Source: Epiperipatus broadwayi (Eukaryota > Onychophora > Udeonychophora > Euonychophora > Peripatidae). Taken from it: a DNA stretch of 64,000 bases. The position numbers and the translations under genes were made by a program. Positions 1-13,600 of the stretch are shown here, in pieces. How positions within the stretch are numbered: position 1 is the stretch's first letter; each line of letters starts with the position of its first letter. The stretch lies in assembly GCA_028023455.1 (NCBI GenBank), contig JAQFVV010006232.1:806001-870000 (forward strand), written 5' to 3'. A model generated the notes under the pieces. The model had not been told where the DNA came from. It did not search any database and was given only the letters and a program-made list of their open reading frames with translations.

Positions 1-3000
1 CTTAACTGGCTCATAATTGGATATCAAAAAAATGGTTGAAGTCAATTGTTTAATAACAATAAACCAATATGTTAATTTACTTATAATATGTACATATTTT
101 AACGTCACTTCGAGCCATTTTAGAACAAATAAAATAAGTGAAAGTGCTGAAAATAACTAGCTGATTTAAAATGACTGGGCACTAAAGCAGATAGATGATA
201 ACAAAAAAATTATCTTATTTTTTTATTGTCTATTGTTTTTTTTATTTTTATGTAACATTTAATATATCTTTATGAAAAAATATACAACTGAAATCTTTAG
301 AAACTAACTTAGAAATTTCTTTTGAATGTTAAAATTTTAAGAATGATGAAAGTCGATTTTACTATATATGTTTGCTTATTTATTTTAAAGACATTTTATA
401 TCTTAAACTACATGAATATATCATAATTATAATTATATATAATATTTATTTATTTATTTTATTTTTATTTGATTCACATTTGCATACAGGTGTACTAAAT
501 AATAAAAGTCATTTATCAATTTAAATTGGAAAGCAATAAATTACATTTCATTGCATAGGAATTGTATAAATGTACAAATTTATAAAACTGTATTTCATTC
601 CAATATCAGCCTTTCAAGCTAATTGAGCATGTGCCTTTTGAGAGTGTTAAATAAATGAATACTCTCCTCTTCAATCCAAGATATAGTATTTATGCAGGAA
701 TAAAAAGAATCCCTCTTATTCCTACGACTCAAATTCTTTTATATGAGCAAATCTGAAGAACTGTCGAAGAGAGCATGAGTAGATAGATACTCACTTTAAA
801 TTACTATTTACGATGTTTTTTGACTGAATGACGTCGGTGTAATTACTTAGAATTTACTAAACGTCATTCTTACTGAAACTTAATTATGAGTAAATAAGCA
901 AATATTTTATCTAGAAATGTCATTGTTTAATAATTATCTTAATTCTTCAATTATTATTCACACAATCTGGTTGCATTTTATTCATATCCCTTAAGTCTTA
1001 TAAGTTAAAATATTTAATATTTCATACTTGTGTGCATTATATATTAGTGCCAATATTTCATATGCTAGTCATTATCTTTATTTATATTTAAGTCAGTTGA
1101 CTTTTAAATTTATTTGTTGGTGCAGACATTACTTATTGTTTATTGAGGTTAAAATTATAGTATTGTGAATTTTTATCTTGGTATTGCTAGTTGCAAAATA
1201 GCCTTAGTATGTCAGGCCTTATTTATTATAGTTATTATTATTGCTGGATGGAGCAGATAAATTCCCCATCTGTATTGTAGTTATCCATAAACTGATAGTG
1301 CTTATATTTCCAGTGATTGTAATCACATATTTTTAGGTACCTATTGTTGTTTTCAGTGAGCATCTCCATATATTTTCCTGATGCGCTGAGACAAAAGATC
1401 CAGGCATTCTATTTTGCCTCAAATGTAGGTGTTATTTTGGAAGCCACCATGTTTTTGATATATTTATGCTAGTTGCATAACGGAGTCTTCTTTTTGGGTC
1501 TATCACTCATGAGATTTAATTAAAACTAAATTTTCCACCATAGTAGGTGAGGGTGCTTGTATTTTAGTATGTAATGTCAAGATAAGTTTGTTTAAAGGAT
1601 GTGATTCCTTTAGGATGCACTCAGTTATGTTAGTGTTTTAAAGTATAAGAATGTCTGTGTTTTGTGCTATCATGATTTGTAATCATTCACAAACCAACCA
1701 ACAATATTTTGTAATTGTAAATGTTTGAATTTATAAGCATATGGCCGGTTGGTATAATCCACACTTGTTATGTATATGCTATGATCATCCAGAACTTTTC
1801 CAATGTAGGTGTAAATCTCTTAGTTATTTTTAAATGTTTATTTAGTTGATTTACATTATGTGAACATTGAATTTATAACTTATGTGTGTATAAATGACTT
1901 CTGATAAATGGTCCATTCATTGAATCCATTTAGTATTTGCTTAAGTCAGTCATTTAGTTATTTTCTATTTTAAAATAGTATTTTAAAAAATATATTAAAG
2001 AAATCCATCTATGATCTAAGTTACTAGTTTAATGAGATATCTACAATTTGTTTATCTATTGTATATTTATTCAATTTCATAACAGCTTATACAGTTCCTA
2101 TGTGAATATAAATTGCAAATTATAAGTGTTACTGTTAAACGTTATACTTAATTTGCATATAGAAAAATTGAGTATTTGCAAAACAAAACCATTATTGTTT
2201 CCCAGATATGTATATATGTATATGTATGCTATTATAAATCTAAAGTCGCAATGTTGAAATAAAGCTGTATCAATTATTTTATATAAAAGAATGATTTTGA
2301 GTTTATTTGAGATTTATTAATTTTATTTTTCTCTATTTTTAGTATATCAACTCTACAAGTTAGCAGATATGAAAGTATTAAATTATTGGTAATTTCAATT
2401 GAATAAATATATTTTGGATTCAATAAAATTCCTTTTGTTCCAAGTTATATTTGGTATATAATTAATTGTAAGTTAAATTAACCCTGAGAACTAATTAGTA
2501 ACTTACTCTAGTCAATGCTTTATATTATTAAATTTGTCTTACATAGTTAGCCATGGCAATAGTATATTTAGTATATTCATTTTGAGGCAGTTTATTTTAT
2601 CTTAATATCGGTATAACATGCTATTAAATAGCTATTACACTTCTTATCTGTATTATATTTATATTGAGTTGAATGATGGAAGATATGCTCTTTCTTCTAG
2701 CATGGCACATGCATTTTATTATAATTGACAAGTTACTATGAAACCTGATTAATTTATGGGTGTCTGATAGGTATATCTTATCCAAATATTTTCTTTATAT
2801 CTAATATAGTCTATCCATTATAAATGGTGCAATTTATAGATTGAATTTATAAATCAAATAATTTTAGAGATAATGTATTTTCCATTATAAATGCTGCTCA
2901 ATAATTTAGGCCACATCATTTTTTTTTATGTATGGCCATATATGACATGCTACATTGATTATCCACTGTTTATTCATCTTTCTTCATTTATATTGATTTA

Positions 3001-3183
3001 TATATTTTCCATTACAATTGGCCTACCAACATTTAGGGACTTCTTATCTTAATACATTTACATTCCATTACAATTGCCATCCAATGTTTGGAGCATTACT
3101 TTCTTAGCATATTATTTGTACCATTACAATATATGTGTCAATTAATATATCAAACTTCTTTTTAAAACTATATAAAATAATCG
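1..3183. other. AT-rich DNA without recognisable genes
   Basis: No ORF of useful length and no element I recognise. Between about 2700 and 3130 the phrase CCATTATAAAT or CCATTACAATT recurs at irregular 55-125 base spacing, which may be a very old degenerate tandem repeat. Confidence 0.6.
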
Positions 3184-3285
3184 AAATGTTGGATGTATTT
3201 TATTTTTGTTATAGTCATATAAAAACAAGTTTTAAAAAAAAGTTTGATGTATTCATTGACTTATATGGAAAATTATAACTATTTT
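3184..3285 (+). repeat. Short PLE terminal fragment
   Basis: About 90 bases match 41683-41775, the tail of the decayed PLE at 40.9-41.8 kb. Both share TGTATTTTATTTTT, then ATATAAAAACAAGTTTTAAAA, GTTTG, TGTATTCA and TGAC in the same order. Here no coding sequence is attached, so it looks like a solo terminal piece left by truncation. Confidence 0.5.
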
Positions 3286-3600
3286 AAAAAGAAAAAAAAT
3301 TGTAGATGATATTTTAAATTCATTTATTGTCTGCCTAAATTTAAATGGAGTTGGCTACAATTTGGAAATTTTTATGTTCTAAAAAGCTTACATTTCTGTA
3401 TTCTTGCCAATATAACCAATTGTTAAATAGAAAATGGCTATCTAGATATTACCACCTAGATAGTAGCACAAGAATAAATAAAATCAGTGATAAATAGTGT
3501 CTTCTTTATTTATTTCTCTAAGAAAAAGGTTGTCCAAAAGATTTTTGTTATTCTGTGGGTTATTTACAGGATTTTTTACTTTTGCTTGCATGCTACAAAG

Positions 3601-3747
3601 TTTCATCATCATCATCATCATCATCATCATTATTATTATTATTATCATCATCATCATCATCATCATCATCATTATTATTATTATTATTATTATTGTTATT
3701 ATTATTATCAACATCATCATTATTATTATTATTATCATTCTTGTTAT
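3601..3747. repeat. ATC/ATT trinucleotide microsatellite
   Basis: Alternating blocks of TCA and TTA trinucleotides run for about 145 bases. They create open frames on both strands that read as homopolymers of His/Tyr, Ile, Ser/Leu or Met/Ile, and these are not genes. A LINE at the other end of the window (63.7 kb) also ends in TCA repeats, so this microsatellite could have been seeded by a LINE tail, but no LINE body is visible here. Confidence 0.9.
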
Positions 3748-3929
3748 TTTAAATATAAAATAACAACAAGAATATATGTAAGTAATAGAAAATAAAATTG
3801 TTGGAAAAGCTGAAGATAATTCTAATTGCATAAAGCTACTGATTTCCAATCAAAAATCATTATTTCTTTCTTTAGATTCTTAATAATTAATTAATAATAC
3901 AAATTATGTTAAATTCTTTTATTGACTAC

Positions 3930-4149
3930 ATTCTAAAAAGGAAAAAAAAATTGTTTGTTCCACCACAATTGAGATTTTTAGATTTAACTTGAAATAAAAG
4001 CATGGAGGGGGGGGGGCAGAAATTAATTAAGTCAATATCTTGTTATAAAAAAATGATTTAATTAATCTGTGAATCCCCTATGCTTTTATTTCGAGTTAAA
4101 TTTATAAGCCCCAATTGTGGTTAAACAATTATTTTTCTTTTTAGTGCAT
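3930..4149. repeat. Palindromic repeat, arms about 75 bases
   Basis: The left arm (3930-4006) and right arm (4075-4149) are imperfect reverse complements. Both contain, in the same orientation once reversed, TTGTTT, CCACAATTG, then AAATTTAACT or GATTTAACT, and AAATAAAAGCAT. About 70 bases separate them. The form is that of a small foldback or MITE-like element; no target duplication was established. Confidence 0.6.
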
Positions 4150-4353
4150 ACCCAATAAAAGTATTTAATATTCAAAAATATCCCTATTATTTTTAACTTT
4201 TTAGGTTTGTGATAGAAAATGAAAATGTAAAACTATATCATACTTTAAATTGATTGGATACTTATAATTGATATATGTAGTGTAAAGATTGGAAGGCTTA
4301 TTTTTACAGTTGATTATGATATTAGTGTGCATGTTAAATATATATAATAAAAA

Positions 4354-4534
4354 TAATAAATATAATGGTAATTAATTATTATATATAGTCTTTTCAATCC
4401 ACAGAAGTACTTTTCATTAATTCCTTAACATTTCTCAACTGCTGTTAAATTGAGGAGAGTTAAAGAATTAAATGAAAGTACTCCTGCAGATTAAAAAGAC
4501 TGTATATAATACTTAATTACCGTTATATTTATTA
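4354..4534. repeat. Near-perfect palindrome, arms about 85 bases
   Basis: The left arm (4354-4438) and right arm (4450-4534) are reverse complements with few mismatches and a spacer of about 11 bases. AATAAATATAA at the left end answers TTATATTTATT at the right, and AGAAGTACTTTTCAT answers ATGAAAGTACTCCT. This is a foldback element able to form a long hairpin. Confidence 0.7.
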
Positions 4535-4811
4535 TTTTTATTGTTATTACAATACTTTTAATTAATGGACACTTTATTTGTATATATATATATGTTAATT
4601 CTAATATTTTCATGGATAAAAGATATCATATTATTATTACTGTTTGAAGGATATTCCGTGTAGTGAAAAAGCTAAATGCTGATGTTTCAGTACAATATCA
4701 AGTACTTTCCTCAGAGCGTCCTCTTTCTCAAATCATAAGAATGCATGTGAGATTTAAAATCGTTCCTATTGATTTCTTTCTCCTCATATTTAAATTCTAT
4801 TGGTTGAGATT

Positions 4812-6341
4812 TTAAAATTTATTTTCTCTTCCCATAGCTTCTTCCAAATATTGTTAATCTTCTTTAATTCATATCTTTCATTTATGCTCTTGAGCCTTTT
4901 AAAAATCTCTATTGTTTCTCTTAGCAATCTCTGATCATATTGTTCAATTTTTGCTAAAATATTTGTTTTTTCAAAATTGATATCTGATTTGTTAATTTTA
5001 TATGAGAATAAATAGCTGATGAATTGGCTTTTTCTCTGACTGCCAGAATGTGTTCTTCCTTTCTAATATTTATTCTAAGATTAGTCTGTCAATTATGTGA
5101 ACAGACCCTACATGGAATTTCATATATACCATGACACTCCAAAGCAATTTTATCTTTAGAAAGTGGAAATATTTCACTAATTTTTTTATAAATAGTGTAA
5201 ACTGTGTGAATATTATTATTCTTTAAAGTGTTACCAATTTTATGAGTTACTCCTTTTACATATGGCAAAAGTGTCTTAATTTCTGATGTATCAAAATCTT
5301 TTTTCTTTTTATATGTATAAGCCTTATTAATAATGTTGTAATTAAAACCATTATCAAGAAGCATTTTATTAGTAGCAGAAAGATCCCAGTGAAAATGGCT
5401 ATCATCAGAAAGTCTCTTTGTTCTATCCAATAATGTCTTTGCCATTGAAAATAGTTGTGCAGGATGGTGATGAGAAGAAAAATGCTGATACCTCCCAGGG
5501 TGTGTTGTTTTTTTTATATATACCATGGCATAAAGAATCATCTTCCCTTCTTTCAATCAAAACATCTAAAAAAGGTAATTGATTATTATTTTCTATTTCC
5601 ATAGTAAATTTAATATTGTTGTGAAAAGAGTTTAAAAAAATAAAAAAGTCCTCAAGAGCATGTTTACCATGAGGTCAAGTAACAAAGGTATCATCAACAT
5701 ACCTCAGCCATATAGATAGTTTTTTAACTGCTGAAGTCAAAATTTTATTTTCCGAATCCTCCATAAAAATAGAAGCTAATGCTGGAGAAATTGATGAACC
5801 CATAGTTAGACCTGATGTTTGTTTATATATCTGCCCATCAAAAACAAAAAATGTATTCGATAAGCAGTGTTCAATCAAAATCACAGCAAAATTAGGCAAC
5901 TGAATATTTTTTAAAACTTGAATCGCTTCATTTACAGGTACACTAGTAAAAAGTGAAACATTGTCAAAACTTACCAAAATATCATTCTTAGTCAATTTAA
6001 TATCCTGGATAAGCTCAAGAAAATGATTAACATCTTTAACATATGATGACATCATTGTTAAATGTGGCTGTAAAAAAAAAAGTCAAAAAACGAGCTAGTG
6101 TCTGTGTAGGTGAATCAACTGCACTTACAATCGGTCTCAATGGAATATCTGGCTTATGAACTTTTGGTAAACCATATAATTGTGGATAAAAAGAAGATTT
6201 TTCTCTGGGAGTAAGCTGGATCTTTGTTTCTAAATCTAGATCAGTAGAATAAATTAATGCTTTCGTTTTCTTTTCATGATAAATCATAGAATTTAAATAT
6301 GAGGAGAAAGAAAACGATAAAAATGATTTTAAATCTCTCAC
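4812..6341 (-). pseudogene. PLE reverse transcriptase plus GIY-YIG endonuclease, broken
   Basis: Reading the minus strand from 6341, one frame contains YGLPKVHKP and [13 protein letters not shown], typical of the first RT block of PLEs. After a frame break near 6040 the next frame (6055-5675) has DILVSFDNVSLFTSVP, then GLTMGSSISPALASI, then RYVDDTF, the RT active-site block with the Asp pair. A stop follows, then a thumb-like region (5556-5089) ending in GIYEIPCRVC, the start of a GIY-YIG domain. Beyond a stop, out to about 4812, the text INIRKEEHILAVREK and YDQRLLRETIEI is the usual C-terminal part of this endonuclease. The YIG-type residues expected after the CRVC are missing, which suggests a small deletion. 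In PLEs this protein copies the element RNA and cuts the target. This copy cannot make it. Confidence 0.8.
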
Positions 6342-6472
6342 GCATCCTTATGATTTGAGAAAGAGGAAACTCTGAGGAAGGTACTTGATATTGTACTGAA
6401 ACATCAGCATTTTGTTTTTCCACTACACAGAATATCCCGCAAATAGTAATAATATTATATATATATGAAAAT
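6286..6472 (+). repeat. Right inverted arm of the PLE, hammerhead-like core
   Basis: This arm is the reverse complement of 4604-4800. It carries CTGAGGA, a hairpin (GGTAC, loop, GTAC) and then TGAAAC at about 6372-6404, which is the CUGANGA / helix II / GAAA order of a hammerhead ribozyme. Position 7 of the core is variable in the family, so the G is acceptable. I could not draw a convincing helix I or cleavage triplet, so it may be a relic. Confidence 0.45.
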
Positions 6473-7600
6473 ACAGTAAAATTCACATAAATTGTAGTTA
6501 TTTTAATAAAGTACTTTCGATGTATGTAGTGTAAATTTAAATTATTTAATGAATTAAATAAGATTAAGAATATAAAGTGGGTTAAAACTCTGGGTTATAA
6601 CCCAAGAAAAATACAATTTCATAAAATTCTTGGATATTCAAATTATATGTAATGAATACAATTTGGATTATTTTATGTCAATTAAACCAATTGAAACTAG
6701 AGGTTTTATTCCATATGAATCATGTGTACCTATAAGTCATAAGTTCTCTAGATTAAAGTCATTCTTATTTCAAAATAAAAAAAAATTATGCAAATATTCT
6801 AGTGATAAAATAAAAAATGTAAATTTATTTGTTAATGATTTGTTAAAAATTGGTTATAACAAAAATGCTATTACTAATACTATTAAAAAAATTTAAAAGA
6901 AACCAACAATATAAAAAAACTAAAACTAAAAATAATATCAAAATGAAATGGATTTCAGTGCCATTTATATCAGATGAACAAGTTAAGTTTACTGGGAGAA
7001 TTTATAATGGTTTGTGTCATATTGCTTTTTTTCAAGAAATAATACAAGTAGATTAATTAATAACTCTAAAATTCAAAATTCAAATTTTAATCAAAATTGC
7101 ATTATATATAAATTGATATGTAAATGTGGCTTACAATATAACAGTGAATCTAAATGTACATTAGAGAAGAGAATAAAAGAGCATATGGTTTTATATAATA
7201 GAATTAAAAAAAAAACAATCAGGAAAATATATAAATAAATTTTCATCATCTGTTATATTTAATCATAATAAATCTTGTAAATATGGATTTAAATTTGATT
7301 ATATAAATATAAAAATTATGCAAATTTCACATTGCCACAATAAATGTAAAATAAAAGAGGATATGTTGATTTCAAGAAATCATCAAATGTTAATGAATTG
7401 TCAATCATCAAATGTTAAAATAACATAATTGTGGGAAAACTAAACTAAATTGAACTAGTGTATTGTGAAAGGATGTCACATTTTGATTATTCAATGTTAT
7501 ATAGTTGATAAAGATTATAAGATATATAGTCAAAAGTACTTCTAATACAATAACTATAATTTATGTGAATTTTACTATATTTTAATATATATATATATAT
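6465..7600 (+). mobile_element. Second decayed PLE, 3' half, in inverted arms
   Basis: A plus-strand coding remnant (6600-7430) lies between short inverted arms. AGTAAAATTCACATAAATT near 6475 is answered by AATTTATGTGAATTTTACT near 7557, and TAGTTATT and AAGTACTT also match. It abuts the preceding PLE directly, so the two may be pieces of one rearranged insertion or two separate events. Confidence 0.55.
6600..7430 (+). pseudogene. PLE C-terminal region with GIY-YIG remnant
   Basis: Three overlapping frames read as one PLE tail. The first (6630-6896) has VPISHKFSRLKSFLF and LLKIGYNKNAI, the helical region after the RT. The second (6850-7056) has KWISVPFISDEQVKF, the block that precedes the endonuclease. 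The third (7014-7238) has IIYKLICKCGLQYNSES then LEKRIKEHM, a GIY-YIG domain in which YIGET-type residues have become YNSES. A further frame after 7240 still resembles the family end (FNHNKSCKYGFKFDY). At least three frame breaks make it a pseudogene. Confidence 0.7.
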
Positions 7601-10600
7601 ATTGATTTGAATAATACATATATTTTGGAAAAAATACATACATCAAACTTAATTTATTATATATACATAATAAAAGAAGAGAATGAGAAAAGCATATTTT
7701 TTGCATAAAGTTTGAATTATTATCAGTAAAAAATAATGGATATCTTTTATTAGTTAAATGTATATATCTTTCTTCATAAAGTTAATTATTTCATGATATC
7801 TTTAGATTGTGGTAGAAAAAGTTGCATATGTTTTTGTTTGTTCAATTTTGTTGTATTATTATTATTTTCTTGTCTCTTTCATACTTTTATAGTATATGTT
7901 TGTGATTACAATTTTTGACACTTATAATGATATATACAATATAAATAAATAAACTATATGAAAATTACTTTAGGAAATGCTAGTGATTAAAATATACAGA
8001 TAAATCTGTTTGTTAAAAAAGAGATTTATGATTTACAAATATGTGTTTATTTATTTTTACATGTCATGAAATGTTTATATCTATTTTAGATATTCAAAAT
8101 ATTTGTTTATTTATATATATTTTTTAAATGATTGTAAAATATTAAAAAATAAAAGTTTAAAAAAAATTAACAGATATGTAAGTAAACAATAGAATTTAAA
8201 TCAGAATGTCTCATTGAAGTGATAAAGTTAACATGCCATAGCAATTTATGATGCAATAAAAGAAAAAGAGATTGGAGATTGTGATTTTACTTTTTTTTAT
8301 TAGTTGAAATTGTTTTGATTGGAAAAAAGAGGAATAACAAACTTTGTTATCACTATTTTTTTTATTCTAGCTAAATTAATGAAAGGAACTTTATCTTAAT
8401 TTATAGACCAAAGGATGATTGGCTAGAATAAAGTTGTTAGATGGGAATTGATTTCTCTTGTGTATGCCCTCCTTAAATTTCCACATGAAAGAGGGAAATG
8501 TTATCAGCAAGCATATACCTGAAGGAAGAAAATAAATGATTAGTTACCTCCTGTCCTGAACATGAAAATAGAAATTGCAATAGCATAAGCATCTGAAATA
8601 ATTTTACTATTTCTATTAGTTTATCTCAGCATGACATGCAAAAAAGATACTTCAAGAAAAATCAACTTAGTCAGAAACCTTATGCGTTCATCAACCAAAG
8701 ATTGTCTGCTATCTTCGAATAACTGTCAATTTTAAAAAGGATAAGAAAGATATTAAAATGGTTAATCAATCTGATTATTATTTTTTGTTTTTAAAAAAAT
8801 CTTGAAATGTATAAACTTTGTTCTTTTTTATTTTTATTATTATTTTTAATTTCTCATGACACATTAATGTTACCATAATGTATATTGTTTTTATTAATTC
8901 ATTATTTTTTTTAATAAACAGACATATGCCTAACAGGTATAATATATATGCCTAAAATATAAGATGTCTTATATGAATTTCTATTAACACTTGTGCTTTC
9001 ATGTGATTGTCATTAGTAGAAAATAATTTGTGGTCATTCAACAATCATGAGATATGATTGTGGGATAGGTCTGCTATGATCTAATGTTTTGTGTGTGTGT
9101 GTGTGTTCTAATGCATAAACATAAGAATCCCATTATTATTTAGAAGAGTTTATTATAAAAAGATACTTGTTAGAATTATTATAACATAGTGATAAAATCT
9201 CTTTCCAGATTCTTAAAAATTATATGTAATGTAGAGGAACGTATCAAAAATTAATTATTTCCTTAATTGAAAAGTGTATAGTCTAAAACAGATTTGTTTA
9301 AGAGATTTGCACTTGGTCATCATAAAAGAGAGAATTGCAGTTAGAAAACATGTATTTATATTTAATCTAACTTAAAGACTGTCAATATTTTTTTAAAATC
9401 TGTATTACAGAGTTAGATATCCTATCTTAAAGAACAAACCTCTAATCTTGAACCAATTTGTTCTAGCAAATGCTATTATTATTATTATTGTTATATCTTA
9501 CTTAATTTTAGGATGTGAATTGACTTCATTCAGACACAAATGTAACTTAAAAAGTATTATTAACAAATATCATAAATATAAATGTCTCAGAAAAAAAACC
9601 TATGAATTAAAAAATGATATAATCTTTGTTATTTCCATTTTGAAAAAAAAAAAGAAAGAATATATAGATCATAAATAAAAGATATACTACTTGTTTTACA
9701 TAAAGTGTCTTTGTGAATTCTTTTTTTGTTTTGAATTTCATCATGTGAGTCATGCTGCAATATTTGAAACCCTGAGAATATTTAAATGCTAATAATCACT
9801 TGCATAAACATTAATAAGCAGTTATATAACATTAATAATTTAGAAATATTAAATAAATTATTTATATTTAGTTGTTTGCAAGTATAAATTAGATTCAGTA
9901 AAATATTCCCTTTGTTTCTCTTTTATATTCTGGAAAGTAATCAAGTCTCATTAGTTACTTTTAAAACTAAACCCTGAGATTTTGTAAGTTAAGTATTGAT
10001 AGAGGTAATAAAGTTGGATACATTCTTTCTATTTATATATTGAATTTTATTTATTTAGTTATAAGATATTATTTCAAAAGTTATCCCATTACTATAACAA
10101 TTGCCAGTAGAATCTGATGCATAAATGAGAAAACTTCTTGTTCTCTGCTTATTATTTAATTGAAAGTACACTTTTTATGTGATAAGATCTAGGTGCATAG
10201 AGCTTAGAGGGCATATTGAATAAGACAAACCATGCACATCTTGTACCATTACAATTTTGGATGTGGCAATCTGTGGCACATTTAAAGAGTTGGCTTCTCA
10301 CATATTCTATTACAATTTTGGCACTGTGATTCACAGGGCATTTGAATAAAAAAATTCTTATTCACATAATTTAAGCAATCAACTGGTTTCTCTCTCATTT
10401 CCAGTTATATACTATTTTGGTTTTCTAATTCATAGGGATTATCCTTATACCACATATTGCATTACAATATATATAACTAAATATTCCACTATAAGTTAAA
10501 ATGTTTATCCCTTATGTGTATAAAAGTGATGAAAAATATGAAAATTCTTTTAAGTGAAAAGTGGTTGACATTTTGACAGCCTTTATTTTTATTTAAACAA

Positions 10601-13600
10601 TTTTTATAACTTAAATGAAACTTGCAATTGTAATAAAATTAATAGTGAGCATTATTTAAAACATTCCCTAATTACTAGAAATTTTTGCAGTAAGTTAATA
10701 TATATATATATTTAATGTACATATCATATTTAATATGTGCACATGATTATATATATATATAATATTTCTATTTATAATTGTTTGACAGTTATTATTTTTA
10801 AAAAGCTAAACAAACTATTTATAAATAACTTTCTTATCGCTTAAATTCAGCTTGCAATTGTAACAAAGTAAATTGATAGTGAACATTATTTAAAACATTC
10901 CCCCAACTCTTCCTGTTTAAAAATGTGTTCTATCACTTTCATAGACATTTTAAACAAATGTACAAAATTTGAACAAGTTATATTGAACTTAAGACTATTA
11001 AATATCAATTTTAAAATGTTAAAGAAATGTTATTAAATTGAAAGAAATTTTTTTTTATGTCACCATCTCATGGGCCTTATTTAAAACAAATAAAAGTTTT
11101 AAGAAGGATTTTTAATACTGATATGTGAAATTACTAAATATTTTTAATATTTTACCATCCTCTTTTTTAAATCTAAGAAACTGAATAACCTACTGAAAAG
11201 ATAAGTGTTCTATATAGATTATCTTGGTATTAAATAAATTACTTATATGCCAGATTTCAAGCAATTCTATTGAATTTAAATATATTAAACATCAATTTTA
11301 ATTTTATTTTTTTAATTTAAAAAAAAGCAAAATTTAACAAACTAACTAACAAACTGATTTTTCAACTTCAATAAAAGCATTTAAAAACTTATCATGGTCT
11401 AAATTTCAAGGTCTCTCAGTTGAATGTTAAGAATGTAAAAACCAATTTTTACAATGATATATTAGAAGAAAAAAATATCATCCTGCAGTCATAATTAGTT
11501 TAAAATATATTATATATAACAAAAAATACTAAAAAGATATTAAATCATTTTTATTTAAATATAAAAAAACGTTTTTATGTTTAATTACAATAATTTGTTG
11601 CATTAAAAAAAGAGCTCATCTAACTGTTATTCAGTAGTGATTAATACCAATAAAAGTCTTATATTGGCTAGATAATTGCCTAAGAAATAAAAATATCTTT
11701 TTCTTTTTCAATTTTTATACCAAAGTTAAAATTATCAATCATACTTCATAGTTTGTCTTCAATTTACCAATCAAAAGCTTCAGATTGGATAAAAATTATT
11801 ATTTAGAATACATAAAAATAAAAGAGCATCATTTAGAAATTCATTTCTAAAAATGTACTCTTTTTAAATATACAATAAAAATTAAAAAGTCCAAGTAGCT
11901 TATTACACAAAAAATAAAAATCTATAGCTCTATAGTTAATAAACATAACTTAAATAAATCTGGGCATAAGTAAACAATTCTTAGAATATATAAAAACAAA
12001 AAAAAATTAAAAACATGAAATATAAGTCAATATATGTCTCAGTTAATGTTTATTTTATGTGCAAACATGTCTTATAGCATATTGATTTTCTTACTGTCAG
12101 TTGTAATCAGAATGAAATTTACCATAAAAAATTCTAATGTAAGGCAATTTTATTTTACCTTTGATAGATTTCTGATATATAAAGCTTTTTTAATTTATTT
12201 TTATTTAACCTGCTCTGAATAAATTATCTGCTATATTTGCTAAAACTGTTTATATAATATCAATAAAAGTTCAGTATGTATTAATGAATAATCTCACCAT
12301 CAATATTCTTAACTTTTAACATGAGGATATTAGTTGAAAAAGTTCCTAGAAATATTGTATGTTATTTTCAGATTTTTCCCCCTTGGCTGAATTTTTGAAA
12401 TATATCAATTTTCTATTTTCAGTCTCCAATATTTATATATTTTTATTATAGAGATTAATTCAATAAACAAAATTAATCTAAAAAAATATTAACTATGCAA
12501 ATAAATAAATGACTAATAAATAGAAATAAATTATTAACAACAGAGCATTTAGCTTGTATGTTTGAAAAATTTTAGAAACAACTATAATTATTGCAAAATT
12601 TAATATATATAAACAAATAGAATATATTACCATTCCTGGACTATGAATTAAAAGCAATCTAGATGTTGAATGAAGAATAGAATAAATCCATCTATTTTCA
12701 GAGCTCTGATATTTATAAGCATAACTTTGTCAACATTGCTGATAATCCAAAGTAAAATTAATTTATCAGTCAAATGGAATGTGGTACCTAAGAGTAATTA
12801 AACTCATAATCAAATATACAGACTGGTGGATACAGTGACAGTCTTTCAGGAAAGGGTCAAGTAATGCCACCTCCCTACTTCATTGATTTTGTTAGCAAGA
12901 CATTTTTTGAAATTCAAAAATTTGATAGTTTTGAAATTATAGGCAAACAAGACATCCAACTCTTATGAAGATTATTTTTGAAGTAAACAAAATTTTTATT
13001 TTAAGATAGTAAATACTTCCTTAAAATATCTGCCTTGCATCAGCATTACTATGACATTTTTAGAATACTTTTCAAGCAAAGTATTATTTTACTGTCTTTA
13101 TCTAGATACTTACACACATATTGTCTGACAACAATTTAGGACTGCCATGTATTTAAATAAAAGTTCATTATACATTTTTTATTAGCTTAAATAATTTTTA
13201 TATAACTTTTATTATAATTTATTACAGTAAAGTAACTTCCAATTTACACTATAAATATTTATTATGTACATATATGTGTACATAAATAATTATTATATTT
13301 AAAATAATTACTATTAATATCTTCATTTATGATTATAATCCTCTTGCTATTTCATTACTTATTTGATAAATTTATTTACATTTGTGTATAAACAATTCAA
13401 AAACTATTTTGTTGATTTTCTTAATAAAATATAAACGTTTTAAAATAAAAATAAATTTAAGCAAGAATTAAAAATAGACACATTTTTATTTATTTTAATG
13501 ATAATATAGTCTCATCTAAGGATTCTATTATAATATATATATAACATTCGGTCAAGCACTAACTAAATTAATACAATGTTGTCCAGAATCAAAGTCACTT

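Larger units (their letters stand above)
4604..6472 (-). mobile_element. Decayed Penelope-like element with inverted terminal arms
   Basis: The element has an RT plus GIY-YIG coding remnant on the minus strand (4812-6341), bounded by inverted arms at 4604-4800 and 6286-6472. The arms share the block CTGAGGA, GTACTTGATATTGTAC, TGAAACATCAGCATT and then CACTACAC. PLEs are known to carry terminal pseudo-LTRs in tandem or inverted arrangement, so the layout fits the family. The coding strand has stops and frame changes, so the copy is dead. The N-terminal reading frame runs into the right-hand inverted arm. Confidence 0.75.

Noticed and set aside
3484-3849. Long frames on both strands reading as poly-Met/Ile, poly-His/Tyr, poly-Ile and poly-Ser/Leu
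   Set aside because: They are six-frame readings of a trinucleotide microsatellite with no other coding signal.
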